64,000 bases of DNA from positions 47,031 through 111,030 of the forward strand of contig NZ_BOQP01000012.1 in the NCBI RefSeq assembly GCF_018332715.1. Direction: 5' to 3'. The notes under the pieces are model-generated. The model saw only the letters and a program-made list of their open reading frames with translations, had not been told where the DNA came from and did no database searches. The position numbers and the translations under genes are program-made. This document shows positions 25,483 through 34,725 of this stretch, piece after piece (within the stretch, counting starts at the first letter, position 1; the number at the start of each line of letters is the position of its first letter). Origin of the DNA: Winogradskya consettensis. GTDB lineage: Bacteria; Actinomycetota; Actinomycetes; Mycobacteriales; Micromonosporaceae.

Positions 25483-26817
25483 TCACCTCATCCGGGCCAC
25501 GATGCCCGTGTCGTAGTCGCCCGACAGGAACTCGTCGTTCTCCAACAGCTCAGCGAAGAAGGGCAGGTTGTTCTTGGGGCCGGCCACCTGGAAACCGGCC
25601 ACTGCGGCACGCGCCTTGGCGATCGCATCCGCCCGGTCCACACCGAACACGATCAGTTTCGCCATGAGCGAGTCGTAGAACTGGGTGACCGTGGTGTCCG
25701 GCCCATACCCGGAATCGACCCGCACACCGTCGCCGGCCGGCTCGACCCACGTCGTGATTTTGCCGGGGCCCGGGAAGAACCGCTTGGGATCCTCGGCATT
25801 GACCCGGAACTCGATCGCGTGTCCGCTGGTGGGTCGTTCGACGTCGAAGTTCGGCTCGAGACCGGAGGCGATCCGCAGCTGCTGCTCGACCAGGTCGGTG
25901 CCGTGGATCAGCTCGCTGATCGGGTGCTCGACCTGCAGCCGGGTGTTCATCTCGAGGAAGAAGAACTCCCCGGTCGCCGGGTCGAGCAGGCATTCGACCG
26001 TGCCCGCGTTGCGATAGCCCACCGCCTCGCCGGCCTTGACCGCCGCGGCCAGGAAACGCGCGCGCAGTTCGGGGCTGACCGCCGGGCTCGGGGCTTCCTC
26101 GACGAGTTTCTGATTGCGCCTCTGCACGGAGCATTCCCGCTCGCTCAACGCGATCACCCGGCCGTCGGCGAGACCGAGGATCTGCACCTCGACGTGCCGG
26201 ACCCGGGGGAAGTAACGCTCGATGAGCACCGAGCCGTCACCGAACATCCGCGCGGCGAATGCCGTGACCTTCTCGTATTCCTTGCGCAGCGCGGTTTCGT
26301 CGTCGGCGACGGCCATGCCCATTCCGCCACCGCCGGCTGCGGCCTTGACCATCACCGGATAGCCGATCGCATTCGCCGCCTCGATCGCGGCCTCGACGGA
26401 TTCCGCGGGATCGTGCGTGCCGGGAGCCACCGGGACCCCGGCCTCCGCCATCAGGTTCCGAGCATTGATCTTGTCGCCCATCGCGGTGATCGCCTCGGCG
26501 CCGGGTCCGATCCACACCAGGCCGTTCGCCTCGACCGTACGCGCGAAGTCCGCATTCTCACTCAGAAAGCCGTACCCGGGGTGAATCGCCTGAGCGCCGG
26601 TCGACTTCGCCGCGGCGAGGATGGCCTCGGTGTTCCGATAGCTCTCCGCCGGATTGGCCGGGCCCACGCACACCGACTCGTCGGCCTCGACGACGAACGG
26701 CATTCCCGCATCGGCCTCGGAGTAGACGGCGATCGACCGGATCCCCAGCCGCTTGGCCGTGCGGATGATCCGGCGGGCGATCTCGCCCCGGTTGGCGATG
26801 AGCAACGACTCGATCAT
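25483..26817 (-). CDS. Biotin carboxylase subunit of acyl-CoA carboxylase, no biotin carrier domain
   Basis: 444 aa ATP-grasp enzyme that carboxylates biotin. Visible: IANRGEIARRIIRTAKRLGI, HPGYGFLSENADFA, the Gly-rich ATP loop MVKAAAGGGGMGM, ECSVQRRNQKLVEEAPSPA and FLEMNTRLQVEHPISE, ending in the biotin carboxylase C-terminal domain. Actinobacterial alpha subunits of this pathway usually run on to a biotinyl domain with an MKM motif; this one stops before it. ATG 26817 is chosen with AGG seven bases ahead. Located between tetR and HMG-CoA lyase, so methylcrotonyl-CoA carboxylation is likely. Confidence 0.9.
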   Translation of the reverse strand: MIESLLIANRGEIARRIIRTAKRLGIRSIAVYSEADAGMPFVVEADESVCVGPANPAESYRNTEAILAAAKSTGAQAIHPGYGFLSENADFARTVEANGLVWIGPGAEAITAMGDKINARNLMAEAGVPVAPGTHDPAESVEAAIEAANAIGYPVMVKAAAGGGGMGMAVADDETALRKEYEKVTAFAARMFGDGSVLIERYFPRVRHVEVQILGLADGRVIALSERECSVQRRNQKLVEEAPSPAVSPELRARFLAAAVKAGEAVGYRNAGTVECLLDPATGEFFFLEMNTRLQVEHPISELIHGTDLVEQQLRIASGLEPNFDVERPTSGHAIEFRVNAEDPKRFFPGPGKITTWVEPAGDGVRVDSGYGPDTTVTQFYDSLMAKLIVFGVDRADAIAKARAAVAGFQVAGPKNNLPFFAELLENDEFLSGDYDTGIVARMR

Positions 26818-26837
26818 CTTTTTACCTGCCAATGCTT

Positions 26838-27440
26838 CTACCTGCCGATGAGAGCGTGGACCGTCGCTTCACGAAGGAGTGCCGCGCGACGGCGGCGGTC
26901 GACCTCGCCGCCGAGGAACGGCGTGGAATTCATGAGACCGAACGCCGAGTGCGCGAGCACCCGCGCCTCGCCCGCCTCGAGCTCGGGGCGCAGCGTGCCG
27001 AGCACGACGACCCACTCCTCGACGTAGAGCCGCTGCAGCTTGCGGATCTGCCGCTTCGGCTCCTCCGGAAGGCGGTCGAGCTCGTGCAGGTGCAACGCGA
27101 TCACTGCCGGGTTGGCCAGAGCGAACTCCACGTGGAACTCGATCAGGTCGGTGAGGGCCGCCTGCGCGTCCTCGGGGTGGCGGCCGACCCGCTCCTTGCC
27201 GCCGTGCAGCAGCCCCTCGCTGACCGGGATCAGCGCGGCGACCAGCATGGCTTCCTTGCCGGCGAAGTGGTGATAGAGCGCCGGCCCGGTCACGCCGGCG
27301 GCGGAACCGATGTCATCCATCGACACGCCGTGATATCCACGCGAGGCGAAGAGCCCCACCGCGATCTCGAGAATCTCGTCCCGCCGAGAACGCCGCCGCG
27401 GGGCGGGCGCACCGGGACGTTGCTGCTGATCTACCGTCAC
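26838..27440 (-). CDS. TetR-family regulator of the leucine-catabolism cluster
   Basis: 200 aa. The helix-turn-helix is at about 20-66 (RDEILEIAVGLFASRGYHGVSMDDIGSAAGVTGPALYHHFAGKEAMLVAAL), followed by an all-helical ligand domain. It heads the tetR-biotin carboxylase-lyase unit. AACGnnCGTT palindromes upstream of this gene and upstream of the carboxyltransferase gene suggest it represses both units and itself, with an acyl-CoA as likely inducer by analogy with similar Streptomyces clusters. That is inference. Confidence 0.92.
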   Translation of the reverse strand: MTVDQQQRPGAPAPRRRSRRDEILEIAVGLFASRGYHGVSMDDIGSAAGVTGPALYHHFAGKEAMLVAALIPVSEGLLHGGKERVGRHPEDAQAALTDLIEFHVEFALANPAVIALHLHELDRLPEEPKRQIRKLQRLYVEEWVVVLGTLRPELEAGEARVLAHSAFGLMNSTPFLGGEVDRRRRAALLREATVHALIGR

Positions 27441-27473
27441 CCGGCAACTCTAACCCGCTGTCAAGTCGACACC

Positions 27474-27998
27474 TTAACGGCCGTTCAGCTGATCTCGCCC
27501 ATCGGGAAATACCATTTTCGGTGTCACGGCAGGCGCTCGACCTGCCCACCAACGCCGCGACAAAGCCGCCGCGGCAACCGCACCGACGGTGTTGACGATG
27601 ACATCGTCGACGCTGGACACCCGCCCGATCGCGCTCACCCATTGCAACACCTCGATGAGGGTCGAGGTGACGAGTGCGAGGACGCAAATCCTGCCCAGCG
27701 ACGCGGCCCAGGCGAACCGCACGGGCAGGAAGAAGCCGAAGGCCGCAAGCACCAGCAGATTGCCGACGACCTGCGCGGGGATCCAGGACGACAGATCCTG
27801 CAACGGTACGAGTTCGACGTCCCGCGGAGCATCCTGCCGCGTGAAGAGCATGAGCGCCCACGGCAGCGACCCGGCCACGATCCCTGCCTCAGCGAGCGCC
27901 GGCCTCCCGCGCGACCGGTAGGCGAGCAGCCCCAGCGGTGGTAACAGCAGAACCGCCACCACCATGATCGTTCCGTACGCGTGCCAGGCAGCCCCCAT
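27474..27998 (-). CDS. VanZ-family membrane protein
   Basis: 174 aa with about four membrane spans and the VanZ pattern: VPLQDLSSWIP, NLLVLAAFGFFLPV, STLIEVLQWVSAIGRVSSVDDVIVNTVGAVAAA. The namesake VanZ gives low-level teicoplanin resistance in enterococci, but most homologues are uncharacterised and no van genes are near. The stop codon overlaps the AACGGCCGTT palindrome used by the next gene downstream. Confidence 0.85.
   Translation of the reverse strand: MGAAWHAYGTIMVVAVLLLPPLGLLAYRSRGRPALAEAGIVAGSLPWALMLFTRQDAPRDVELVPLQDLSSWIPAQVVGNLLVLAAFGFFLPVRFAWAASLGRICVLALVTSTLIEVLQWVSAIGRVSSVDDVIVNTVGAVAAAALSRRWWAGRAPAVTPKMVFPDGRDQLNGR
27477..27486. promoter_or_regulatory. TetR-type operator upstream of tetR
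   Basis: Perfect palindrome AACGGCCGTT, 37 bases before the tetR start codon. It matches the AACGnnCGTT form of the site at 24371-24380. Confidence 0.55.
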
Positions 27999-28035
27999 GG
28001 CCGGAGAGTCTGCCTGTCACACGCAACGGTTCTTT

Positions 28036-28935
28036 CTAAGCCAGGCCGCCGGGCTCCGCTCCTCGGGCGATCGGGGCGCGGACCAGGTTGCCCCATTCCG
28101 TCCACGAGCCGTCGTAGTTGCGGACCTGCGGGTAGCCGAGCAGGTGCTGCAGAACGAACCAGGTGTGGCTCGACCGCTCACCGATCCGGCAGTAGGCGAT
28201 GATGTCGTCACCGTTGTCCAGGCCCAGCTCGTCGCGGTAGATCTTCGCGAGCTCATCGGCCTGCTTGAACGTGCCGTCGTCGTTGGCCGCGGACTTCCAC
28301 GGTTTGCTCAGCGCGCCCGGGATGTGCCCACCACGCAGGGCACCCTCCTGCGGGTACGCCGCCATGTGGGTCAGCTCGCCCGTGTATTCCTGCGGCGAGC
28401 GGACGTCGACCAGCGGCAACCCGTTGGCGATGTGGCCCTGGACCTCGTCGCGGAACGCGCGGATGCCACTGTCATCACGAACCGGCACCGGGTACTTGGC
28501 CTCGGTGCGGGTGGTCTTGTCGCGGGTCAGCTCACGACCCTCGGCGGCCCACTTCTGCCGGCCGCCGTCGAGCAGGCGCACGTCGCGGTGCCCGAAGAGC
28601 GTGAAGACCCAGAGGGCGTACGCCGCCCACCAGTTGTTGTTGTCGCCGTAGAAGACGATCGTGTCGTCCCGGCCGATGCCCTTGGCCGCGCACAACGCCG
28701 CGAACTGCTCGGGGTCGAGGTAGTCGCGGGTGAGTTGATCGTTGAGTTCGAGGTGCCAGTCGACCTTGACCGCGCCCGGGATGTGGCCCGTGTCGTAGAG
28801 CAGCACGTCCTCGTCCGACTCGACGACGACGAGGCCGGGAGTGTCTAGGTTCGCGGCAAGCCACTCGGTGGTGACGAGCTTGTCGGGGTGCGCGTACGCC
28901 TGCAGTGACGGCGCGGGGTCGTTCGCAACGGACAT
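28036..28935 (-). CDS. Thiosulfate/3-mercaptopyruvate sulfurtransferase, tandem rhodanese
   Basis: 299 aa with two rhodanese domains. The N-terminal domain (about 15-135) lacks the catalytic Cys; the C-terminal one (about 155-285) has Cys239 in the active loop CRIGERS. The sequence matches actinobacterial SseA/CysA-type enzymes that move sulfane sulfur to cyanide or cellular acceptors. ATG 28935 chosen: the frame runs back to 29214 but that part overlaps the next gene and looks unlike protein. It lies five bases after the SGNH hydrolase gene. Confidence 0.92.
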   Translation of the reverse strand: MSVANDPAPSLQAYAHPDKLVTTEWLAANLDTPGLVVVESDEDVLLYDTGHIPGAVKVDWHLELNDQLTRDYLDPEQFAALCAAKGIGRDDTIVFYGDNNNWWAAYALWVFTLFGHRDVRLLDGGRQKWAAEGRELTRDKTTRTEAKYPVPVRDDSGIRAFRDEVQGHIANGLPLVDVRSPQEYTGELTHMAAYPQEGALRGGHIPGALSKPWKSAANDDGTFKQADELAKIYRDELGLDNGDDIIAYCRIGERSSHTWFVLQHLLGYPQVRNYDGSWTEWGNLVRAPIARGAEPGGLA

Positions 28936-28940
28936 GCCAC

Positions 28941-29714
28941 TCACGCTAGCGCGTCTATCGGGGCCAGCTCGGGACGCTTCGCCGTGACGAGGTCGCCGGA
29001 CGAGGCCCCGGCGAGCCGGCGCCGGATCCAGGGGGCGAGGTGCTGACCGGCCCAGCGCAGGTCGGCACTGCGCGCCAGCAGCCACGGGGTGGGCGCGGGG
29101 ACCGGCGGCACCAGCAGCCAGTCCTCCTCCACGCCGACGCCGAGAGTGTTGAGAACGTGAGCGGCGACACGGCGATGCCCGGCCGGCGACATGTGCAGCC
29201 GATCGGGGCTCCACATCACCGGGTGGTGGAAGACATCGTCGCCGAAGAGGTCGATCACGTGGGCGCCGTGTCTGGCGGCGAGCTCGTCGGCGCCGTTGTT
29301 GAGAACCGCGGCCCGGGGGCTCATGAAACGCTGCCCGGGCAGGTGGGCGGTGACGTCGGCGAACCGGAAGAGGATCACGTCGGCGCCCGCCTCGCGCAGC
29401 CGGCCGACCACCGGGTCCATCCTCTCCACCAGGCTCCGCGGCTCGACCTTGCGCCGCAGGATGTCGTTGCCGCCCGCCGCGAAACTCACCAGGCTCGGCT
29501 GCATCGCCAGGGCGGGTTCGAGCTGGTCGGCGACAACCTGATCGAGCAGTTTGCCGCGGACTGCGAGGTTCGCATAGCCGAAATCAGGTCCCGCCTCGAC
29601 TGCCAGCCGTGCGGCGACCAGGTCGGCCCACCCGCGATAACTGCCGTCGGGATAGGCGTCGTTCATGCCCTCGGTAAAGCTGTCACCCATCGCCACAAAG
29701 TTCGTCCAGCGCAC
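28941..29714 (-). CDS. SGNH/GDSL hydrolase
   Basis: 257 aa esterase-like enzyme with the four SGNH blocks: GDSFTEG (Ser nucleophile, block I), a Gly in the ANLAVRGK region (block II), GGNDIL (block III, Asn) and [12 protein letters not shown] (block V, Asp and His). No signal peptide, so probably cytoplasmic. The substrate cannot be told. Transcribed with the downstream rhodanese gene. Confidence 0.9.
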   Translation of the reverse strand: MRWTNFVAMGDSFTEGMNDAYPDGSYRGWADLVAARLAVEAGPDFGYANLAVRGKLLDQVVADQLEPALAMQPSLVSFAAGGNDILRRKVEPRSLVERMDPVVGRLREAGADVILFRFADVTAHLPGQRFMSPRAAVLNNGADELAARHGAHVIDLFGDDVFHHPVMWSPDRLHMSPAGHRRVAAHVLNTLGVGVEEDWLLVPPVPAPTPWLLARSADLRWAGQHLAPWIRRRLAGASSGDLVTAKRPELAPIDALA

Positions 29715-29811
29715 GGCCGCCCCCTTAACGTCCCCTTACCTGTAGCTAACAGCAAAGTTTTGCACCGTACGGCCGTCATGGGGAGCGTGACGATGGCGAC
29801 ACTGAGCGCCC

Positions 29812-29820
29812 TGTGGATAA
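29812..29820 (-). promoter_or_regulatory. Perfect DnaA box in the proS leader
   Basis: TTATCCACA on the minus strand (plus reads TGTGGATAA), 41 bases before the proS start codon. It is an exact match to the consensus box, over 20 kb from oriC. Confidence 0.5.
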
Positions 29821-29861
29821 CCGGGTGTTTCCGTCGGTGAGGGTCTCTACTCTTCTGGGGC

Positions 29862-31586
29862 ATGGCGATGCGAATGTCCACGATGCTGCTCAGAACCCTG
29901 CGCGAGGAGCCGGCCGAGGCGGAGGTGCCGAGTCATCGGCTGCTGCTGAGGGCCGGTTACATCCGTCGCGCGGCACCGGGCGGATATACGTGGCTGCCGC
30001 TCGGCAAGCTGGTGCTCGACCGCGTGACGCAGATCGTCCGCGAGGAGATGGCCGCGATCGGCGGCCAGGAGGTCGCGTTTCCCGCGCTGCTCCCCCGTGA
30101 GGTCTACGACATCAGCGGCCGCTGGTCGGAGTATGGCGACGACCTGTTCAAGCTGAAGGACCGCCGCGGCTCGGATTTCCTGCTCGCCCCCACGCACGAG
30201 GAGCTGTTCGCCCTGCTCGTGCAGGACATGACGAGCTCATACCGGGACTATCCGCTGGTCCTGTTCCAGGTGCAGACGAAGTATCGCGACGAGGCCCGTC
30301 CCCGTGCCGGGCTGCTGCGGGGTCGCGAGTTCCTGATGAAAGACTCCTACTCGTTCGACCTCACCGACGAGGGGCTCGCCGAGGCCTACGACAGGCACCG
30401 CGTGGCGTACCAGAAGATTTTCGAACGGCTCGGCCTGGAGCACACCATCGTGGCCGCCATGTCCGGAGCCATGGGTGGCTCCGCGTCCGAGGAGTTCCTG
30501 GCCGCGGCCGAGGTCGGCGAGGACACGTTCGTCGGCTGCACGAAGTGCGACTACGCGGCCAACACCGAAGCGGTCGTCACACCCGTGCCGAGCAGCGACG
30601 GCCGCACGCATGGGCCGCTCACCGTGCACGACACCCCCGCGACGCCCACGATCGCGTCGCTCGTAGAGCTCGCCAACTCCCGTGCGCTCGAAGGCCGCAC
30701 CGACTGGACCGCCGCCGACACCCTCAAGAACGTCGTCGTTACCGTGCACCATCCCGGCAAGGACAACGAGCTGCTGGTCATCGGCGTGCCCGGCGATCGC
30801 GAGGTCGACCTCAAACGCCTCGACGCGTCGCTCGCCCCGGCCACCGCGACCATGTTCGACGACTTCACGGCCCGGCCCGACCTGGTCCGCGGCTACATCG
30901 GCCCGCAGAGCCTGGCCGTCCGCTACCTCGCCGACCCCCGCGTGGCACCCGGCACCGCCTGGCTGACCGGGGCCAACGAGGCGGGCCGCCATGCCACCTC
31001 GGTGGTCGCCGGCCGTGACTTCACCCCCGACGGCACCATCGAGGCCGCCGAGGTCCGCGCGGGCGACCCCTGTGCGCAGTGCGGCGAGGGCGAGCTCACG
31101 ATCCGGCGCGGCATCGAGCTCGCGCACATCTTCCAGCTGGGGCGCAAATACACCGACGCATTCAAGGTCGACGTCCTCGGTGCCAACGGCAAACCGGTCC
31201 GGCCCACGATGGGTTCCTACGGCATCGGCGTCTCAAGGGCCGTCGCGGCGATCGCCGAGCAGCACCACGACGAGCGCGGCATCCTCTGGCCCGACGCGGT
31301 GGCTCCCGCCGACGTGCACGTCATCGGCGCCGGCAAGGACGGCCAGATCGAGGCGGCACTGCACCTGGCAACCGACCTCGAGACCCACGGCCTGCGGGTC
31401 CTGGTCGACGACCGCCCGCAGCTCTCCGCCGGAGTCAAGTTCACCGACAGCGAGCTGATCGGCATCCGCCGCATCGTGGTCGTCGGGCGCCGATTCGCCG
31501 AGGGCTGGGTGGAAGTGCGCGACCGCCGAACGGGTGAACGCCGCGACGTGCCACTGACGGAGGTTGCGCAAACGCTGGCCGGGTAA
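29862..31586 (+). CDS. proS: Prolyl-tRNA synthetase
   Basis: 574 aa class II synthetase that charges tRNA-Pro. Bacterial-type architecture: catalytic domain halves flank an editing insertion (about 225-405) that removes Ala-tRNA-Pro. Seen: [22 protein letters not shown], the motif 2 region [32 protein letters not shown], motif 3 region [18 protein letters not shown], and the C-terminal anticodon-binding domain. A second in-frame ATG lies two codons in at 29868. Monocistronic; the divergent SGNH gene starts 148 bases upstream. Confidence 0.97.
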   Translation: MAMRMSTMLLRTLREEPAEAEVPSHRLLLRAGYIRRAAPGGYTWLPLGKLVLDRVTQIVREEMAAIGGQEVAFPALLPREVYDISGRWSEYGDDLFKLKDRRGSDFLLAPTHEELFALLVQDMTSSYRDYPLVLFQVQTKYRDEARPRAGLLRGREFLMKDSYSFDLTDEGLAEAYDRHRVAYQKIFERLGLEHTIVAAMSGAMGGSASEEFLAAAEVGEDTFVGCTKCDYAANTEAVVTPVPSSDGRTHGPLTVHDTPATPTIASLVELANSRALEGRTDWTAADTLKNVVVTVHHPGKDNELLVIGVPGDREVDLKRLDASLAPATATMFDDFTARPDLVRGYIGPQSLAVRYLADPRVAPGTAWLTGANEAGRHATSVVAGRDFTPDGTIEAAEVRAGDPCAQCGEGELTIRRGIELAHIFQLGRKYTDAFKVDVLGANGKPVRPTMGSYGIGVSRAVAAIAEQHHDERGILWPDAVAPADVHVIGAGKDGQIEAALHLATDLETHGLRVLVDDRPQLSAGVKFTDSELIGIRRIVVVGRRFAEGWVEVRDRRTGERRDVPLTEVAQTLAG

Positions 31587-31707
31587 TCCGGGGTTGTTCC
31601 ACAACCGGACGTACGGGGTGTAATCGGTGAGACGGTCGAGAACCCGCTCAACTATCGGGCGGCAGCGGTCACCTGTCGGGCGGCAGGGATCACGGGGAGG
31701 AGCACCC

Positions 31708-32109
31708 ATGGCGAGAGCGGTGGTGTCCGACGTGATGACCAGGCGGGTGGTCTACCTGCCGGGCGACACGACCCTCGACGAAGCGGCGCAGGCCATGCGC
31801 GACCAGAGCATCGGCGATGTCGTGGTGACCAACGGCCCCACGATCGCCGGCCTGGTCACCGATCGCGACATCGTCGTGCGCGCGATCGCCGAGGGTCTCC
31901 CGCCCAAGGCCACCACTCTGGCGACGATCGCGTCCCACGAGCTCATCATGGTGGAGCAGTCGGCCACCGTGGAGGACGCGGTCACCGCCATGCGCGAGCG
32001 CAACGTCCGCCGCCTGCTGGTCTGCGACGCCGACCGCAAGGTTGTCGGCATCCTCAGCCTCAGCGATGTGGCCCTCCTGACAACCGCTGCCCCGACCACC
32101 GCGACGTAG
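31708..32109 (+). CDS. CBS-domain pair protein
   Basis: 133 aa consisting of two CBS motifs (about 5-60: VSDVMTRRVVYLPGDTTLDEAAQAM, and 70-125: ELIMVEQSATVEDAVTAMRERNVRRLLV), the fold that binds adenosyl ligands. No enzyme domain, so a stand-alone sensor or adaptor. A strong GGGGAGGAG precedes the ATG, which decides the start over a frame open from 31627. Followed after nine bases by sufE. Confidence 0.9.
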   Translation: MARAVVSDVMTRRVVYLPGDTTLDEAAQAMRDQSIGDVVVTNGPTIAGLVTDRDIVVRAIAEGLPPKATTLATIASHELIMVEQSATVEDAVTAMRERNVRRLLVCDADRKVVGILSLSDVALLTTAAPTTAT

Positions 32110-32118
32110 GGTTCGACC

Positions 32119-32577
32119 GTGAGCGACATGCCCCCGAAACTGGCCGAGATCGTCGACGAGTTCGTCTCCGCCCCGCGCGAGCTCGTCCTCGAGATGCTGA
32201 TCGAGTTCTCCGACGAGGTCCCGCCCCTGCCCGCCGAGCTCAGCGGTCACGAAGGCATGGAGCAGGTCCCGGAGTGCCAGACCCAGTTCTTCCTGCGCGC
32301 CGAGGTCCGGGCCGACGACACGGTCCAGACCTGGTTCGACTGCCCACCCGAGGCCCCGACCACCCGGGCCTTCGCCGGCATTCTCGCGGAAGGCCTGGCG
32401 GGGGCGTCCACCGCGGCGATCCTCGCTGTCCCCGACGACCTGTACACGCGGATGGGCCTCGCCACGGCGATCAGCCCCCTGCGCATCCGCGGTGGCACGG
32501 CAATCCTGGGACGACTCAAGCGCCAGATCCGCGAGCAGCTCCCTCCCTCAGCCGACGCCCCGGTTTCGGCCTCGTGA
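32119..32577 (+). CDS. SufE-family sulfur acceptor protein
   Basis: 152 aa. Accepts persulfide from a cysteine desulfurase for Fe-S cluster assembly. The reactive loop is at VPECQTQFFL with Cys53; the rest follows the SufE fold (FDCPPEAPTTRAFAGILAEGLAG, MGLATAISPLRIRG). The GTG start fits the nine-base gap after the CBS gene. In many actinobacteria sufE follows a rhodanese gene; here that gene lies 3 kb away on the other strand. Stop overlaps the next GTG (GTGA). Confidence 0.9.
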   Translation: MSDMPPKLAEIVDEFVSAPRELVLEMLIEFSDEVPPLPAELSGHEGMEQVPECQTQFFLRAEVRADDTVQTWFDCPPEAPTTRAFAGILAEGLAGASTAAILAVPDDLYTRMGLATAISPLRIRGGTAILGRLKRQIREQLPPSADAPVSAS

Positions 32578-33209
32578 ATATCGAGGTCTGGTCCGATCTC
32601 GTCTGCCCCTGGTGCTACCTGGGCAAGCATCGTCTGGAATCGGTCCTGCACGAGTTCCCCAGCGACGTGACCCTGACCTTCCGGGCTTTCCAGCTCGACC
32701 CGTCACCGGTGCCGCAGCCGATCCCGATCAAGCAGGCCATGGCTGAAAAACTGGGCAATCCTGAACGCGCCGACCAGATGTTCACCGGCGTCACCGCAAT
32801 CGCCGCCGCCGAAGGTCTGACCATCAACTTCGACCGGGCAATCCTGGCCAACACGTTCGACGCCCACCGCCTGGTCGCCTGGGCAGCCACCCAGGACCTC
32901 CAGCTCATGATGATCGACACCCTGCAACAGGCCCACTTCGAGCACGGCATCGACCTGGGCTCCCACCACGAGCTGGCCCGGCTCGCCGGCGCGATCGGCC
33001 TCGACGAAGAGGCGGCCCTGGCCTACCTCGAGTCCCCGGCCGGCACCGACGCGGTCAACGCCGACCTCGCCGAGGCACGCGAACTCGACATCACCAGCGT
33101 GCCGAACCTCGTCGTCGACCGTAAGTTCGCCATTCAGGGCGCGCAGGAAAGCTCGGTCCTGCGCTCAGCGCTGGAAGAGATCGCCCGGCGCGGTTTTGCT
33201 CCCTTGTGA
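32574..33209 (+). CDS. DsbA-family (FrnE-like) thiol oxidoreductase
   Basis: 211 aa thioredoxin-fold protein with insertion helices. The redox motif CPWC is at residues 11-14 (VWSDLVCPWCYLG), and the cis-Pro loop is SVPNLVVDRKFAIQGAQ near the C-terminus. Cytoplasmic (no signal peptide), like FrnE of Deinococcus and Streptomyces. GTG start overlaps the sufE stop, so the two are coupled; a longer frame from 32274 would lie inside sufE. Confidence 0.93.
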   Translation: MNIEVWSDLVCPWCYLGKHRLESVLHEFPSDVTLTFRAFQLDPSPVPQPIPIKQAMAEKLGNPERADQMFTGVTAIAAAEGLTINFDRAILANTFDAHRLVAWAATQDLQLMMIDTLQQAHFEHGIDLGSHHELARLAGAIGLDEEAALAYLESPAGTDAVNADLAEARELDITSVPNLVVDRKFAIQGAQESSVLRSALEEIARRGFAPL

Positions 33210-33210
33210 C

Positions 33211-33224
33211 GTTTCACGTGAAAC
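33211..33224. promoter_or_regulatory. parS site, about 17 kb left of oriC
   Basis: Perfect 14-bp palindrome GTTTCACGTGAAAC, the core of the ParB-binding site, one base after the stop of the DsbA-like gene and 18 bases before the end of the convergent acetyltransferase gene. Confidence 0.92.
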
Positions 33225-33241
33225 AACATCGACCCTGATTT

Positions 33242-33781
33242 TTAGGCTTCGAGTCTGGCAGCGGGGCGATCGCCGGCCACTTCCCGTCGCATCGCCACCC
33301 GCTCGGCGGGGTCCAGCCCATGCCGCGCCTCGTCGGCCATCAACTCGGTCAGCTCGGGCCCCCGCTCGGCATCACCCAGCTCCTTGAACCCGAGCCGGGC
33401 GTAGTACGGCCCGTTCCACGGCACGTCCCGAAACGTCGTCAGGGTCAACGCCTCCATACCGCGACCGGCCGCCCAGGAGCCGACGTGATCGATCAGGGCG
33501 CTGCCGATGCCGCGGCGGGCGTACGGAGGATCAATGCTGACCTGCTCGACATGCGCGAGCCCGTCCACGACGTCAACGAGCACAAACCCCACCGGCGCAT
33601 CATCGTCCCCGACGGCCACCCAGCTCATCTCGGAGCGCACGAACCGGGCCAACTCCTCAGCAGCCGGCACCGGATGCTCCGCGATGTCCGACTTCCCCAC
33701 CGCATGAAACAGCGTCCCAGCCCGAACCTCAATCGCCCGAATCAACTCAAGCTCAGCAACCCGCAACTCTCGAATTTGCAC
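33242..33781 (-). CDS. GNAT-family N-acetyltransferase
   Basis: 179 aa. One GNAT domain at about 1-155 with the acetyl-CoA loop ARRGIGSALIDHV (motif A), preceded by VEQVSIDPPY and followed by PYYARLGF. Acceptor unknown. Monocistronic by position: its 3' end abuts a parS site. Confidence 0.88.
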   Translation of the reverse strand: MQIRELRVAELELIRAIEVRAGTLFHAVGKSDIAEHPVPAAEELARFVRSEMSWVAVGDDDAPVGFVLVDVVDGLAHVEQVSIDPPYARRGIGSALIDHVGSWAAGRGMEALTLTTFRDVPWNGPYYARLGFKELGDAERGPELTELMADEARHGLDPAERVAMRREVAGDRPAARLEA

Positions 33782-33844
33782 ACTCCGCAGCGAACCAAGC
33801 CGGCCCCATCGCGTCCAGCGATTTAAGCCGTCCCCACCCGGAAC

Positions 33845-34396
33845 TCAGGCCTCCCGCGCGAGGCCCTCGATCACCTCAGCGCCGGGCAACGCCCCCAGGG
33901 CCGGCCCCGCGATGGAGATCTTGCTGTGCCGAACCCCCGACCCGATGATCACGTGCGGCATCGCCACAACCCGCGAGTCGACGAGCACCGGCCAGTCTTT
34001 CGGCAGCCCGATCGGAGTAATACCGCCGTACTCCATCCCGGTCAACTGCACCGCGTCGTCCATCGGCGCAAAACTCGCCTTCCGCGCATCCAGATGCCGC
34101 CGCACGATCCCGTTGACATCGGCCCGCGTGGTCGCCAGCACGACACAGGCCGCATACCGGGTGACCTCCCCGCGTCGCCCGGCAACGATCACGCAGTTGG
34201 CGGACTCCTCCAGCGTCACCCCGTACGCCTCACAGAACGCCGCGGTATCAGCCAGCGAGGCATCGATCGGCGCAACCAGCACCTGATCGCCGTCGATGGG
34301 CGCATCAACCGGCCAGACCTCCAAAGCCGCAGCCACAGGCGGCCCAAGCAGGTCAAGCCGAGAAATCGCAGGCTCAAGTTTCAGTGATCCGATCAC
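33845..34396 (-). CDS. YbaK/EbsC-family aminoacyl-tRNA deacylase-like protein
   Basis: 183 aa. Matches the trans-editing fold related to the proS insertion domain: NCVIVAGRRGEVTRYAACVVLATTRAD, and YGGITPIGLPKDWPVLVD, the conserved GG(I/V)TP(I/F)G loop, then a C-terminal GSGVRHSKISIAG. Probably removes a mischarged amino acid from a tRNA; substrate not predictable. GTG 34396 sits nine bases after GGGGGAGG; an in-frame ATG at 34405 touches that site and is less likely. Confidence 0.85.
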   Translation of the reverse strand: MIGSLKLEPAISRLDLLGPPVAAALEVWPVDAPIDGDQVLVAPIDASLADTAAFCEAYGVTLEESANCVIVAGRRGEVTRYAACVVLATTRADVNGIVRRHLDARKASFAPMDDAVQLTGMEYGGITPIGLPKDWPVLVDSRVVAMPHVIIGSGVRHSKISIAGPALGALPGAEVIEGLAREA

Positions 34397-34725
34397 GCCC
34401 GCCATCCTCCCCCGCCCAGCCCCCACAAGCCACCGGAGTCACCCCACCCCACGCGGCCCACACATCACCCCGCCCGGCTAACCGCGTCCCACCACCCGGC
34501 GGCCCCCACCCGAGCATGGCCGACCCAGCACACCTCACCCAGCACACCTCACCCAGCACACCTCACCCAGCCCGCCGATCTCACTGCCTCAGCCGACTCC
34601 ACCGCGCCGGCGGCCGCCTGGGATCGACTGCCGCCTGGGATCGGCTGCCGCAACCCCGTCCCGCCGACCGGGAACAGCCCGCACCGGCCTAAGACCCGGC
34701 CAGATCTTGCCGACTGTCACTGGAT
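34397..34725. other. C/A-rich intergenic region
   Basis: The plus strand is rich in C and A. It holds a three-copy 14-bp repeat (34524-34571) and otherwise nothing gene-like. Confidence 0.55.
34524..34571. repeat. 14-bp tandem repeat, three full copies
   Basis: CCCAGCACACCTCA occurs three times without change (34524, 34538, 34552) plus a partial fourth copy. Confidence 0.9.

Noticed and set aside
28936..29214. N-terminal extension of the rhodanese protein
   Set aside because: It overlaps the SGNH hydrolase coding sequence in another frame and is Arg/Ala-rich noise.
31577..31606. Hairpin after proS
   Set aside because: Imperfect stem of about 8 bp with mismatches and no U run; not strong enough to call a terminator.
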